This document shows positions 1 through 8,137 of a stretch of 64,000 bases of DNA, piece by piece. How positions within the stretch are numbered: position 1 is the first letter of the stretch; every line of letters starts with the position of its first letter. A model generated the notes under the pieces. It was given only the letters and a program-made list of their open reading frames with translations, had not been told where the DNA came from and made no database searches. This stretch comes from CBDAPE01 sp965198325 (GTDB lineage: Bacteria; Pseudomonadota; Alphaproteobacteria; UBA828; JAPUJA01). Both the position numbers and the translations under genes were made by a program. The stretch spans positions 310,001-374,000 of the forward strand of contig CBDAPE010000015.1 of assembly GCA_965198325.1 (NCBI GenBank), in the 5' to 3' direction.

Positions 1-1
1 G

Positions 2-532
2 GACTCGTTCGTGCTCGAGCGGCCGGAGGGGACGACGACGACGCCCGATATCGGCGTCACCGAGGTCGTCGAGGTCCCGGAGTTTCCGGCGCCGCAGCCG
101 GAACCCGAGCCGGCACCGACCTCGAGCGCAACGCTGCCGGAGCCGGCGCCGGCTCCTGTGATCGAAGAACCGCCCGCCGAAGTCGCCGCGCTCACCCCGG
201 CCGCCGAGCCGCTCGCCGAAGGTCAGGTCCTGCGCGTCGCGTTTGCGCCCCAGCAGGAAGACTTGCCAGTGGACGTCAGCGGCGCGCTCAACACCCTGGC
301 CGGCCGCCTGCTCAGCGACGACTCGACGCGGCTGCAGCTCCGCGCCTATGCCGGCGGCACAACCGAGCAGGCCAGCCAGGCACGCCGTCTGTCCCTGACC
401 CGGGCACTCTCGGTACGCTCTTACTTGATCGAGCAGGGCGTGCGCAGTACGCGAATCGACGTTCGCGCGCTGGGGCTGCCCGACGACGGCGGACCCGCCG
501 ACCGGGTCGATATTTTTCTGATGCGGAACTAA
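2..532 (+). CDS. OmpA-like C-terminal domain protein, 5' end outside window
   Basis: The reading frame is open from the first bases of the window, so the true start lies upstream. About 176 residues are visible. The N-terminal part is a Pro/Glu/Ala-rich linker (about residues 15-65), typical of a periplasm-spanning tether. The C-terminal 100 residues look like an OmpA-type peptidoglycan-associated domain, with a TRALSVRSYLIEQGV helix, an RIDVRALG strand and a final DRVDIFL strand. The same order of elements occurs in the clearer OmpA domain of the gene at 1730. It lies 30 bp upstream of a MotA/TolQ-like gene and is probably in the same operon. The role in envelope or peptidoglycan anchoring is inferred. 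Confidence 0.65.
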   Translation, partial: DSFVLERPEGTTTTPDIGVTEVVEVPEFPAPQPEPEPAPTSSATLPEPAPAPVIEEPPAEVAALTPAAEPLAEGQVLRVAFAPQQEDLPVDVSGALNTLAGRLLSDDSTRLQLRAYAGGTTEQASQARRLSLTRALSVRSYLIEQGVRSTRIDVRALGLPDDGGPADRVDIFLMRN

Positions 533-562
533 CCGCCCCATCGCGCGCCGGGACGCGCCGAG

Positions 563-1699
563 ATGAACCGACTTCACGTCTATCTGATCCGCATGATCGT
601 GTTTGTCGCGCTCGTCGTCGCGGTCGCAGCGATTCTCTCGGTGTCGATCGCCGATGCGTTTTTGGCCAATGTGGGCCTGAATGCCTTCATTTTGGGTGTC
701 CTCGTGCTCGGCATGGTCTATATCTTCCGCCAGGTCGTCCTGCTGCGCATCGACGTGGCTTGGATCGAGCGCTTCCGGGAGGGCGAGCCCGGAGTCGAGA
801 TGCCCCGCCCGCCGCGCCTGCTCCAACCGATGGCTACCATGGTCGCCGACCGCCGCGGCCGGATGAGCCTGTCGGCGCCGTCGATGCGCAGCTTGCTCGA
901 CGGCATCGGCGCCCGGCTCGACGAATCCCGCGACATTTCGCGTTATCTGATCGGACTGCTCATCTTCCTCGGCCTGCTCGGAACCTTCTGGGGCTTGCTC
1001 CAGACGGTCACCTCGGTGGGCGACGTGATCGGCGGGCTCTCGGTCGGCGAGGATAGTCTGCCGACGGTCTTCACCCGGCTCAAGACCGGCCTCGAGGCGC
1101 CGCTGGCCGGCATGGGCACGGCGTTCAGTTCGTCGCTTTTCGGCCTTGCCGGTTCGCTCGTCCTGGGCTTCCTCGACCTCCAGGCGGGCCAGGCTCAGAA
1201 CCGCTTCTACAACGATCTCGAGGACTGGCTTTCGCGCTTTACCCGACTCTCCTCGGGCGCCGGCATCGCCGAGGGCGACCAGAGTGTTCCGGCTTACGTC
1301 AGCGCGCTGCTCGAGAAAACCGCGGACAGCCTCGACGAATTGCAACGCACGTTGGCGCGCGGCGACGAACGCCGCCAGGCGGCGGATGCGAGCCTGCTGG
1401 CGCTGACCCAGAAGATCGCGACGCTGAGCGATCAGATGCACACCGAGCAGGAGCTCATGGCCAGGCTGGCCGAGAACCAACTCGCCATGAAGCGGGTTCT
1501 CGACGCGCTGAGCAGTGCACGCGAGGCGCCGCTGCTCGACGACAGCAGCCGCACCCATCTGCGCAACCTCGATGTCTATATGAGCCGGCTGCTCGAGGAA
1601 ACCACGTCGGGCCGCAACCAGCTGAGCAACGAGCTGCGCAGCGAGATCAAGCTGCTTGCCCGGACCCTCGCCGGGCGCACCGACGGCGAGCGGCGCTAG
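563..1699 (+). CDS. MotA/TolQ/ExbB-type proton channel family protein
   Basis: 378 residues. Two hydrophobic segments near the N-terminus (about 9-30 and 38-58) are followed by a cytosolic loop, then two more membrane helices (about 128-150 and 175-205). This is the MotA/TolQ/ExbB arrangement, in which a pentamer conducts protons around a dimeric MotB/ExbD-like partner. The last 150 residues are charged and heptad-rich, a probable coiled coil not found in short TolQ proteins. It sits between two OmpA-domain genes with 30-bp gaps, so the likely partner is the coiled-coil OmpA/MotB-like protein at 1730. No flagellar genes are near, so an envelope stator of unknown output is more likely than a flagellar motor. 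Confidence 0.75.
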   Translation: MNRLHVYLIRMIVFVALVVAVAAILSVSIADAFLANVGLNAFILGVLVLGMVYIFRQVVLLRIDVAWIERFREGEPGVEMPRPPRLLQPMATMVADRRGRMSLSAPSMRSLLDGIGARLDESRDISRYLIGLLIFLGLLGTFWGLLQTVTSVGDVIGGLSVGEDSLPTVFTRLKTGLEAPLAGMGTAFSSSLFGLAGSLVLGFLDLQAGQAQNRFYNDLEDWLSRFTRLSSGAGIAEGDQSVPAYVSALLEKTADSLDELQRTLARGDERRQAADASLLALTQKIATLSDQMHTEQELMARLAENQLAMKRVLDALSSAREAPLLDDSSRTHLRNLDVYMSRLLEETTSGRNQLSNELRSEIKLLARTLAGRTDGERR

Positions 1700-1729
1700 C
1701 GCCATGCCGACCCGCCCGAGGGTCGCGCG

Positions 1730-3010
1730 ATGATCCGCTCGCGCGCGCGCCGCTACGGTTCGGACAGCCACATCTGGCCGGCCTTCGTCGACGTTCTCTC
1801 GACGCTCCTCCTGGTCATTATCTTCTTGCTCGTCGCCTTCATGCTGGCGCAGTTCTTCCTCCAAAAGGTGCTCTCGGGCCGCGATGCGGCGCTTGCCGAA
1901 CTCACCGCTCAGGTCCGGGAGCTCGCGCTTGCGCTCGAACTCGAACGACAGACCACCGATTCGCTCCGGCTCGACCTCATCGGCTTGTCGGACGAACTGC
2001 AGGCGACGCTGGCCGAGAATTTTGCGCTCGGTCAGCAACTCCAGGCGGTGAGCGGCGAGCGCGACGCGCTCGACGACGAGCTCAAGGGCCTGCTGGTCGA
2101 GGCCGAACAGCTACGCCGCGACATCGCGACGTTGCGCGAGGTTCGCGCAGAGCTCGAGGCCGAGGTCTCCCGGCTGGCGGTAGCCCTCGAGGACAGCGAG
2201 GCGGAGATCGGTGTTCTGCGCGACACCGCGGCCACGCTCGAAGCCCGCCTCGCGGACGAGGCGGGGCGCACCGTGCTCGCGCAAAGCAAGCTCGAAGAGC
2301 GTGAGATCCGCCTGGCCGAAGTCACCGCCTTGCAGGACGAGACATTCGCCCGGCTCGAGAAGGAACAGCTTCTCTCGGCCCGCCAGCGCGATGAAATCGC
2401 CCTGCTGAACAACCAGATCGCGGCGCTGCGCGCGCAGCTCAGCCGGATCGAGGCGGCGCTCGAGGCATCGGAAGCCCGTGCCGCCGAGCAGGAGATCGTG
2501 ATTTCCGACCTCGGCCGCCGCCTCAACCTGGCGCTGGCCGAAAAGGTCGAGGAGCTCGCCAAATACCGCTCCGAGTTCTTCGGCGAGCTACGCAAGGTTC
2601 TGGGCGATCGCCCCGACATCCGGATCGTCGGCGACCGCTTCGTCTTCCAGTCGGACGTCCTGTTCGCATCGGGCTCCGCCGAGCTGGGCCCCGCGGCCGA
2701 GGACCAGATCAGCAAACTTGCCGCCACGCTGCTTGAAATCGCCGGGCGTATCCCGACCGATGTGGCCTGGATTCTGCGGGTCGATGGTCACACCGACCCC
2801 GTGCCGATCCACACCCCGCAATATCCCTCGAACTGGGAACTCTCGACGGCGCGGGCGGTCTCGGTGGTGAAGCTGTTGATCAAGCACGGCATCGCGTCCA
2901 ATCGCCTGGCCGCCACCGGCTTCGGCGAATTCCATCCGATCGACGATCAGACCGACGAGATCGGCAACCGGCGCAACCGGCGGATCGAGTTCCGGCTTAC
3001 TCAGCGCTGA
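1730..3010 (+). CDS. Membrane-anchored coiled-coil protein with OmpA/MotB peptidoglycan-binding domain
   Basis: 426 residues. One transmembrane helix (about 19-42) is followed by a long heptad-rich coiled coil (about 45-275) and an OmpA/MotB domain (about 285-426). The domain shows FQSDVLFASGSAEL, VDGHTDPVP and the closing helix RRNRRIEFRL, which carries the arginines typical of the peptidoglycan-binding site. With the MotA/TolQ-like gene just upstream it forms a plausible stator pair: channel protein plus wall-anchored partner. Similar gene pairs with long coiled coils are common in alphaproteobacteria and their function is poorly known. Its 3' end overlaps the convergent ABC transporter gene by 14 bp. 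Confidence 0.8.
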   Translation: MIRSRARRYGSDSHIWPAFVDVLSTLLLVIIFLLVAFMLAQFFLQKVLSGRDAALAELTAQVRELALALELERQTTDSLRLDLIGLSDELQATLAENFALGQQLQAVSGERDALDDELKGLLVEAEQLRRDIATLREVRAELEAEVSRLAVALEDSEAEIGVLRDTAATLEARLADEAGRTVLAQSKLEEREIRLAEVTALQDETFARLEKEQLLSARQRDEIALLNNQIAALRAQLSRIEAALEASEARAAEQEIVISDLGRRLNLALAEKVEELAKYRSEFFGELRKVLGDRPDIRIVGDRFVFQSDVLFASGSAELGPAAEDQISKLAATLLEIAGRIPTDVAWILRVDGHTDPVPIHTPQYPSNWELSTARAVSVVKLLIKHGIASNRLAATGFGEFHPIDDQTDEIGNRRNRRIEFRLTQR

Positions 3011-4841
3011 GCGATACCGCTTCGGCCTCCGGGCTATCGGCGGGCCGATCGGTATCGAACTGGAGCGCCGCCAGGCGGGCATAGAGGCCGCCCTGCTTGG
3101 TCAATTCGTGATGGGTGCCTTCAGCAACGACCCGGCCCCGATCCAGGACGACGATCCGGTCCGCTTTCAGGACTGTCGCCAGCCGGTGGGCGATCACCAG
3201 GGTGGTCCGGTCCGTCATCAACCCCTCGAGCGCGGTCTGAACTGCCCGCTCGCTTTCCGCATCGAGCGCGCTGGTCGCCTCGTCGAGCAACAGGACCGGC
3301 GGGTTGCGCAGGATCGCCCGGGCAATCGCGATGCGCTGGCGTTGGCCGCCCGAAAGGCGCACGCCTCGTTCGCCGAGGAAGCTGTTGAAGCCGTCCGGCA
3401 GGTCGTCGAGAAATTCGGCTGCGCCGGCGGCTTGCGCGGCGACGCGCACCTCGTCGTCGCTGGCCTCGGGCCGGCCGTAGCGGATATTTGTCCAGGCGTC
3501 GCCCGCGAAGATGACCGGCTGCTGGGGCACCAGCCCGAAGCGCGCGCGAACAGCGCCGGGATCGGCGCCGCGCACGTCGACCCCGTCGATCCGGGCGATT
3601 CCGTGTTCGGGATCGTAGAACCGGAGCAGCAGGGAAAAGACCGTGGTCTTACCCGCGCCCGACGGGCCGACCAGGGCCACGGTTTCGCCCGGTGAGACGT
3701 GCAACGTGAAGTCCTCCAGCGCGGCCCGGCTGGGTTGCGCCGGATAGTGAAATGTCACCCCGTCGAATCCGACGTCGCCCAGGGGCGGCTCGGGCAGGTC
3801 CTTCGGCGTGACGGGCGGCGCGATATCGGGCTTCGTGCGCAGCAGGTCGGCAAGTCTCTCCGCAGCACCTGCGGCCCGTTGCAAGTCGCCATAGACCTCC
3901 GACAGCGCACCCACCGAGGCGGCGGCGACGACGGAATAGAGCAGGAAGGAGAGCAGCTCGCCCGCCGTGATCCGGCCCGCAATCACGTCGTGACCGCCCA
4001 CCCACAGCACGAAACCGATGCCCGAAAACACGATGAGTATGACGAGCGCAGTGAGCCACGCCCGGGCACGCACCATGCGCAAGGCCGTGCCGAACGCGGA
4101 TTCAACCCAACCGGCGAAGCGGCCCTGCTCAATGGCCTCGTGGCCGAACGCCTGGACCGTCTGGGCCGAATTCAGAGTCTCTTCGACATGCGCCCCGAGA
4201 TCGCCGATACGGTCCTGGGACAGCCGCGAGAGGCGGCGCACACGGCGCCCGAAAAACACGATCGGCAGGATGACAGCGGGCACGATCAGTAGGACGAGGC
4301 CGGTCAACTTGGCACTGGTAACCAGCATCATCGCCGTGCCGCCGAACAGCAGCAGGCCGTTGCGCAGCGCTTGGGAGGCCTGGGTCGCGATCACGGTCTG
4401 CAGCAGGGTCGTATCCGTGGTCAGGCGCGAAAGCACCTCGCCGGTCTTGGTCACTTCGAAGAAGCCGGGGCTCAAGCCGATCACATGGTTGTAGACCGCG
4501 CGCCGGACATCGGCGACGACACGCTCGCCGAGCCAGGAGACCAGGTAAAACCGGGCAAAGGTCGCGACCGCCAGGACCGCGACGAGGCAGAATAGCACGA
4601 GCAGGGCGACGTCGAGGGCCGCGCCGCCGACCTCGTGAAAGCCCTTGTCGATCAGCAGGCGGGCACCGAACGGCATGGCGAGAACGGCGCCAGCGGTGCA
4701 GACCAGCGCGATCAGCGACGCAATGACCACCTTGCGGTAGGGCACGACATAGCCGATGACGCTCGCGAGCTGACGCAGCTCGCCTCCCTTGGGCCGATCG
4801 TCGCCCACGGTTGGACGCCGACGGGAAAACGGTCCCGTCAT
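2997..4841 (-). CDS. ABC transporter, fused permease and ATPase (MsbA/exporter type)
   Basis: 614 residues, a half-size exporter. An N-terminal six-helix ABC transmembrane domain (about 30-320) precedes a nucleotide-binding domain. That domain has Walker A GPSGAGKTT (about 391-399), the signature LSGGQRQR (about 494-501), Walker B VLLLDEAT (about 510-517) and a switch histidine in VIAHRLATV. All catalytic motifs are intact, so the protein should work as a homodimeric inner-membrane exporter. The substrate cannot be read from sequence; lipid (MsbA-like) and multidrug roles are both possible. The ATG at 4841 is the first start compatible with the family N-terminus. Its end overlaps the convergent OmpA-domain gene by 14 bp. 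Confidence 0.88.
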   Translation of the reverse strand: MTGPFSRRRPTVGDDRPKGGELRQLASVIGYVVPYRKVVIASLIALVCTAGAVLAMPFGARLLIDKGFHEVGGAALDVALLVLFCLVAVLAVATFARFYLVSWLGERVVADVRRAVYNHVIGLSPGFFEVTKTGEVLSRLTTDTTLLQTVIATQASQALRNGLLLFGGTAMMLVTSAKLTGLVLLIVPAVILPIVFFGRRVRRLSRLSQDRIGDLGAHVEETLNSAQTVQAFGHEAIEQGRFAGWVESAFGTALRMVRARAWLTALVILIVFSGIGFVLWVGGHDVIAGRITAGELLSFLLYSVVAAASVGALSEVYGDLQRAAGAAERLADLLRTKPDIAPPVTPKDLPEPPLGDVGFDGVTFHYPAQPSRAALEDFTLHVSPGETVALVGPSGAGKTTVFSLLLRFYDPEHGIARIDGVDVRGADPGAVRARFGLVPQQPVIFAGDAWTNIRYGRPEASDDEVRVAAQAAGAAEFLDDLPDGFNSFLGERGVRLSGGQRQRIAIARAILRNPPVLLLDEATSALDAESERAVQTALEGLMTDRTTLVIAHRLATVLKADRIVVLDRGRVVAEGTHHELTKQGGLYARLAALQFDTDRPADSPEAEAVSLSAE

Positions 4842-5043
4842 GAGCGCCCCGTGGCCGGCGGCAGGTGCGGGTTTGAGCCGTCCGGCGGTTCGATTGGCAT
4901 AAAACGGTTCCCCTCGCGTATCGTCGCGCGCCCCGATATATCAAGTGCGGCCGCCGCCAACAAGGGCGCTCGCATGTGCGCGACGCTTGCCAGGCGGGCG
5001 GGCGTCGAGTATAACCGCGCGCGCAGATCGGTGGAGCGAGACC

Positions 5044-5265
5044 ATGAAGAAAGACACCCATCCCGACTACCACGAAATCAACGTGGTGATGACGGACGGC
5101 ACGACCTACAAGACCCGCTCGACCTGGGGCTCCGAGGGCGAGACGATGACGCTCGACATCGATCCGTTGACCCACCCCGCCTGGACAGGCGGTGCTCAGC
5201 GCCTGCTCGATGTGGGCCAGCTTTCCAAATTCCGCAAGCGTTTCGGCGACTTCAAGGTCGAATAA
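5044..5265 (+). CDS. rpmE: 50S ribosomal protein L31, cysteine-free form
   Basis: 73 residues. The start is the ATG at 5044, preceded by a purine-rich GGAGCGAG site; the longer upstream open frame is not L31-like. The sequence HPDYHEINVVMTDGTTY and the C-terminal LSKFRKRFGDF are characteristic of L31 in alphaproteobacteria. Zinc-binding L31 carries CxxC cysteine pairs. This one has no cysteine at all, so it is the zinc-independent type often found as the only copy in this class. It lies alone between the ABC exporter (divergent) and a strong hairpin at 5362-5420. Confidence 0.93.
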   Translation: MKKDTHPDYHEINVVMTDGTTYKTRSTWGSEGETMTLDIDPLTHPAWTGGAQRLLDVGQLSKFRKRFGDFKVE

Positions 5266-5271
5266 CGCGAT

Positions 5272-5306
5272 CCCGGCTCAAGCAGCGAGCCGCGCGAGCG
5301 ATAGCC
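5272..5306 (-). repeat. REP-like dispersed palindromic repeat, third copy
   Basis: The reverse complement of this stretch matches the 44-bp units at 19169-19256 over about 35 bp, with shared blocks GCTATCGCTCG and GCTCGCT followed by CTTGAGCCGG. It sits just after the rpmE stop codon. Position after a gene end in a non-coding gap is typical of REP or BIME-type repeats. Confidence 0.5.
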
Positions 5307-5361
5307 GATATGAACGACTGCTTGAGCAGCGCGGCGGTGCCGTGCGCTAGGCGGTTGGCTT

Positions 5362-5420
5362 AAAAATTTCTCGCTTCCCTGGCCGCCCGACGGGCGCGGC
5401 CGTGGAAGCGTAAATTTTTT
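5362..5420 (+). terminator. Long hairpin with T-run, probable terminator after rpmE
   Basis: The outer arms AAATTT and CGCTTCC (5364-5378) pair with GGAAGCG and AAATTT (5404-5417). An inner GGCCGC/GCGGCC arm extends the stem around a short loop. A run of T follows the right arm and a run of A precedes the left arm, so it could terminate transcripts from both strands. It ends about 70 bp before the next gene. Confidence 0.6.
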
Positions 5421-5487
5421 GACTTCCCTTTCGCCCCGCTCCTATCGTGACGCCAGCGGAATCGGACGCAACGGGAGGGCGCGGGCA

Positions 5488-6270
5488 ATGGATTATCAGG
5501 ATATTCTTTTCGACGTCGAGAAAGCGGTCTCGACAATCACCATAAACCGGCCCGACGTGCACAATGCGTTTCGGGCGCGCACGGGCGACGAATTGATCGA
5601 TGCCCTGAATCGGGCCGGTTGGGACGATTCAATCGCGGTGATCGTGCTGACCGGTGCCGGTGAGAAGGCCTTCTGTTCGGGCGGCGATCAGAAGAGCCAC
5701 GAGGGCGGTTACGGCCGGCGCGGCATAATCGGATTTCCGCTTGAAGAACTTCATACCGCGATCCGCGATATGCCCAAGCCGGTCATCGCCAAGGTGCGGG
5801 GGTACTCGATCGGCGGCGGCAACGTGCTGGCCACGATCTGCGATCTCACCATCGCCGCCGAAGATGCGATCTTCGGTCAGGTCGGACCCCGCATGGGCTC
5901 GGTCGACCCGGGCTTTGGCACCGCCTATCTCGCGCACGTCGTGGGCGAGAAGAAGGCCCGGGAAATGTGGTATCTGTGCCGCCGCTACTCGGCCCAGGAA
6001 GCCCTTGCCATGGGCCTGGTCAACGCCGTCGTGCCCGTCGACAAGCTCGACGACGAAGTTGCGGCCTGGTGTGCCGAAATTGCTGAGAAGAGCCCCATGG
6101 CGATTACCATTGCCAAGCGCTCTTTCAATGCCGCCACCGAGCATATCCGAGGCGTGGCAACCCTGGGTACAACGGCACTGAAGCTGTATTACGACACCGC
6201 CGAATCTCGCGAAGGCGTCGAGGCATTGCTTGAAAAGCGAGCGCCCCGGTTTCGCGATCCACCCGATTAA
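5488..6270 (+). CDS. Crotonase-fold acyl-CoA hydrolase, BadI/MenB type (2-ketocyclohexanecarboxyl-CoA hydrolase-like)
   Basis: 260 residues from the ATG at 5488, preceded by GGGAGGG. The crotonase fold is clear. FCSGGDQ and RGYSIGGGNV form the oxyanion-hole segments, and GPRMGSVDPGFGTAYLA is the segment shared by MenB (naphthoate synthase) and BadI. From memory of Rhodopseudomonas palustris BadI the match is close along the whole length, including EELHTAIRD, VVGEKKAREMWY and LKLYYDTAESREGV. BadI opens a ketocyclohexane ring in anaerobic benzoate or cyclohexanecarboxylate breakdown. No other bad genes or men genes lie beside it, so the exact substrate is open. MenB is the main alternative. Confidence 0.75.
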   Translation: MDYQDILFDVEKAVSTITINRPDVHNAFRARTGDELIDALNRAGWDDSIAVIVLTGAGEKAFCSGGDQKSHEGGYGRRGIIGFPLEELHTAIRDMPKPVIAKVRGYSIGGGNVLATICDLTIAAEDAIFGQVGPRMGSVDPGFGTAYLAHVVGEKKAREMWYLCRRYSAQEALAMGLVNAVVPVDKLDDEVAAWCAEIAEKSPMAITIAKRSFNAATEHIRGVATLGTTALKLYYDTAESREGVEALLEKRAPRFRDPPD

Positions 6271-6730
6271 AAACTTGCGGATTTCCCGCTTGCGTCCGAG
6301 GTGCCGTACCCGATCCGGTGCCTCGAAGAGAGCCCGGCGACGGTTTCACGAAGGCGTCCGCAATTAATCGCTTATTAAACTTTAATGGTACATCTTAAGA
6401 AGTAACACTACGCCTGATGGTTTCGATTGCGAATCGACTTGGTCCCCGCCGTAACATGCCCGCGTTTACAGGCGCGGGGCCTCCCGAACGGCTCGCAATC
6501 CGGGCGAAAGCAGTAGACCAAAATGCTCCGGTCGACGCCGTCGCCCGACCCGCCTCCGCCGCCCACCCCCTCACGGGCCGGCGGAAGTGGGTCTTTCTCC
6601 AGGTTCTCGCCGTCCTCCCGTGAATTTCCAAAATTTTTGATCTGGGTCAATTACATAGCGGCTCTTTTGGCGGACAGTCCGGAACGCTAAAGCAGCTTTG
6701 CCCGCGAACGGCGTCTTCCAGGAGGGTATT
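6271..6730 (+). promoter_or_regulatory. 460-bp gene-free region upstream of the porin gene
   Basis: No convincing gene is present; short open frames here have no recognisable content. The stretch 6360-6410 is AT-rich compared with the surroundings and could hold a promoter. The last 100 bp contain an FNR/FixK-like palindrome (6637-6650) and a strong GGAGGG ribosome site at 6721, four bases before the porin ATG. Confidence 0.4.
6637..6650 (+). promoter_or_regulatory. FNR/FixK-type operator candidate
   Basis: The sequence TTGATCTGGGTCAA differs by one base from the classic FNR/FixK palindrome TTGAT-N4-ATCAA and has the CTGG spacer frequent in alphaproteobacterial FixK/FnrL sites. It lies 81-94 bp upstream of the porin start codon, a normal place for activation. 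A near-identical box occurs upstream of the UspA gene at 44266. Confidence 0.5.
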
Positions 6731-8035
6731 ATGACAAGCAGTGAGAAGGCCGCCGGTTTCCTGACCGGCACACTCACCGCGTTCGCCGTCATCGCGCTGG
6801 CCGCGTCTGCATCATGGGCCGGCGACGACTACGGCTATGGCGATCCGGACACGGCTTCGGGCGAACAAACCACCGCGTCGGTCGAGTCTCTCGAAAATGC
6901 GTTTTTTGGCGGCACGCCGTGGCTCAACCTCCGCTACCGTTTCGAAAGTGTCGACGAGGATAGTTTCGCCGAGGACGCCGATGCCCACACCGTGCGCACC
7001 CGCTTCGGTTACGAAACCGGCTTCTTCATGGACATCTCGCTGGGCCTCGAGATCGAGAACATCACGCCCCTCGGCGGCGAGAACTACAATGACACCGTCA
7101 ACGGCAAGACCCAGTTTCCGACCGTCGCGGACGCCGAAACCACCGAGGTCAACCAAGCCTATATCCGGTTCGCCGGTGTGCCGCAATCCGTGCTCACCTT
7201 CGGACGCCAGCGGGTGGTGCTCGACAATCATCGCTTCGTCGGCGATGTGGGGTTCCGCCAGAACCAGCAGACCTTCGACACCTTGACCCTCGCCAATCAG
7301 TCGGTCGACGACTTCACCCTGACCTACGGTTATGTCTGGGGCGTGCGCCGGGTCTTCGGCGAGGATTCAGCCGTCGGCACCTTCAACACCGACGTTCATT
7401 TGATCAACCTCGCCAACGAGGGCTTCGCCGTCGGCAAGGCAGTGGGTTATGTCTACATCCTCGATATCGATGACAGCGCAATCATTTCTTCGACCAGCCT
7501 CGGCATCCGCCTGACCGGCACCAACGCGCTCAACGATGCGGGCCTGAACCTGGTTCATGCCTTGGAATTCGCTCGTCAAAGCGATTACGCCGACAATCCC
7601 AACGACATCGACCTCAACTATTACATCATCCAGCCCGGCCTGAAATACGCCGGCCTGACGACAAGGGTCGGCTACGAGGTGCTCGAGGGCGATGGCACGA
7701 GCGGCTTCCAGACCCCGCTCGCAACGTTGCACCGTCACCAGGGCTGGGCCGACAAGTTTCTGGTCACGCCGGCCGACGGCATCGAGGAATGGCACGCCAA
7801 GCTGATCTACGCCGTGCCCGGCGACGACCTGCTCTCGGACACCAAGCTTTGGGCGGTCTATCACGACTTCGATTCCGAGAACACGAGCGCGGACCTGGGC
7901 AGCGAGATCGACCTCAAGATTTCCAAGACCTTCTTCAAACACCTCACCCTCGCGGCGACCTGGGCGAGCTTCGACGCCGACACCCATTCGACGGACACCG
8001 ACAAATTGTTCCTGGAGGCGACCCTGAAGTTCTGA
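6731..8035 (+). CDS. Outer-membrane porin, alginate-export/phosphate-porin-like beta-barrel
   Basis: 434 residues from ATG 6731, with GGAGGG four bases upstream. A signal peptide occupies about residues 1-31, with cleavage after SASWA. The mature chain alternates polar and hydrophobic strands. It contains VNQAYIRFAGVPQSVLTFGRQRVVLDN split by turns, as in the alginate-export-like porin family, and ends in a hydrophobic strand LFLEATLKF whose final Phe is the usual beta-barrel assembly signal. It should form a passive outer-membrane pore; the substrate is not evident. An FNR/FixK-like box upstream suggests oxygen-dependent expression, and a strong terminator follows at 8091. Confidence 0.78.
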   Translation: MTSSEKAAGFLTGTLTAFAVIALAASASWAGDDYGYGDPDTASGEQTTASVESLENAFFGGTPWLNLRYRFESVDEDSFAEDADAHTVRTRFGYETGFFMDISLGLEIENITPLGGENYNDTVNGKTQFPTVADAETTEVNQAYIRFAGVPQSVLTFGRQRVVLDNHRFVGDVGFRQNQQTFDTLTLANQSVDDFTLTYGYVWGVRRVFGEDSAVGTFNTDVHLINLANEGFAVGKAVGYVYILDIDDSAIISSTSLGIRLTGTNALNDAGLNLVHALEFARQSDYADNPNDIDLNYYIIQPGLKYAGLTTRVGYEVLEGDGTSGFQTPLATLHRHQGWADKFLVTPADGIEEWHAKLIYAVPGDDLLSDTKLWAVYHDFDSENTSADLGSEIDLKISKTFFKHLTLAATWASFDADTHSTDTDKLFLEATLKF

Positions 8036-8090
8036 CGACGGCCTGAACGGGCGTCACATGAGGCGTCCGTCCTTCCCCTCCGCCGTCCCG

Positions 8091-8122
8091 CGGCCCGCCT
8101 CACCCGGGCGGGCCGTTTTTTT
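8091..8122 (+). terminator. Rho-independent terminator after the porin gene
   Basis: A perfect 9-bp GC stem (CGGCCCGCC at 8091-8099 with GGCGGGCCG at 8107-8115) encloses a 7-base loop and is followed directly by seven T residues. It lies 55 bp after the porin stop codon and just before the convergent acyl-CoA dehydrogenase end. Confidence 0.88.
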
Positions 8123-8137
8123 GCCGCGGCAACGTGC

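Noticed and set aside
563..3010. Possible Zorya anti-phage system (ZorA/ZorB-like pair)
   Set aside because: The channel and OmpA-type proteins fit in outline, but no ZorC, ZorD or ZorE gene follows; the next gene is a convergent ABC exporter. Long coiled-coil pairs like this are common outside defence loci.
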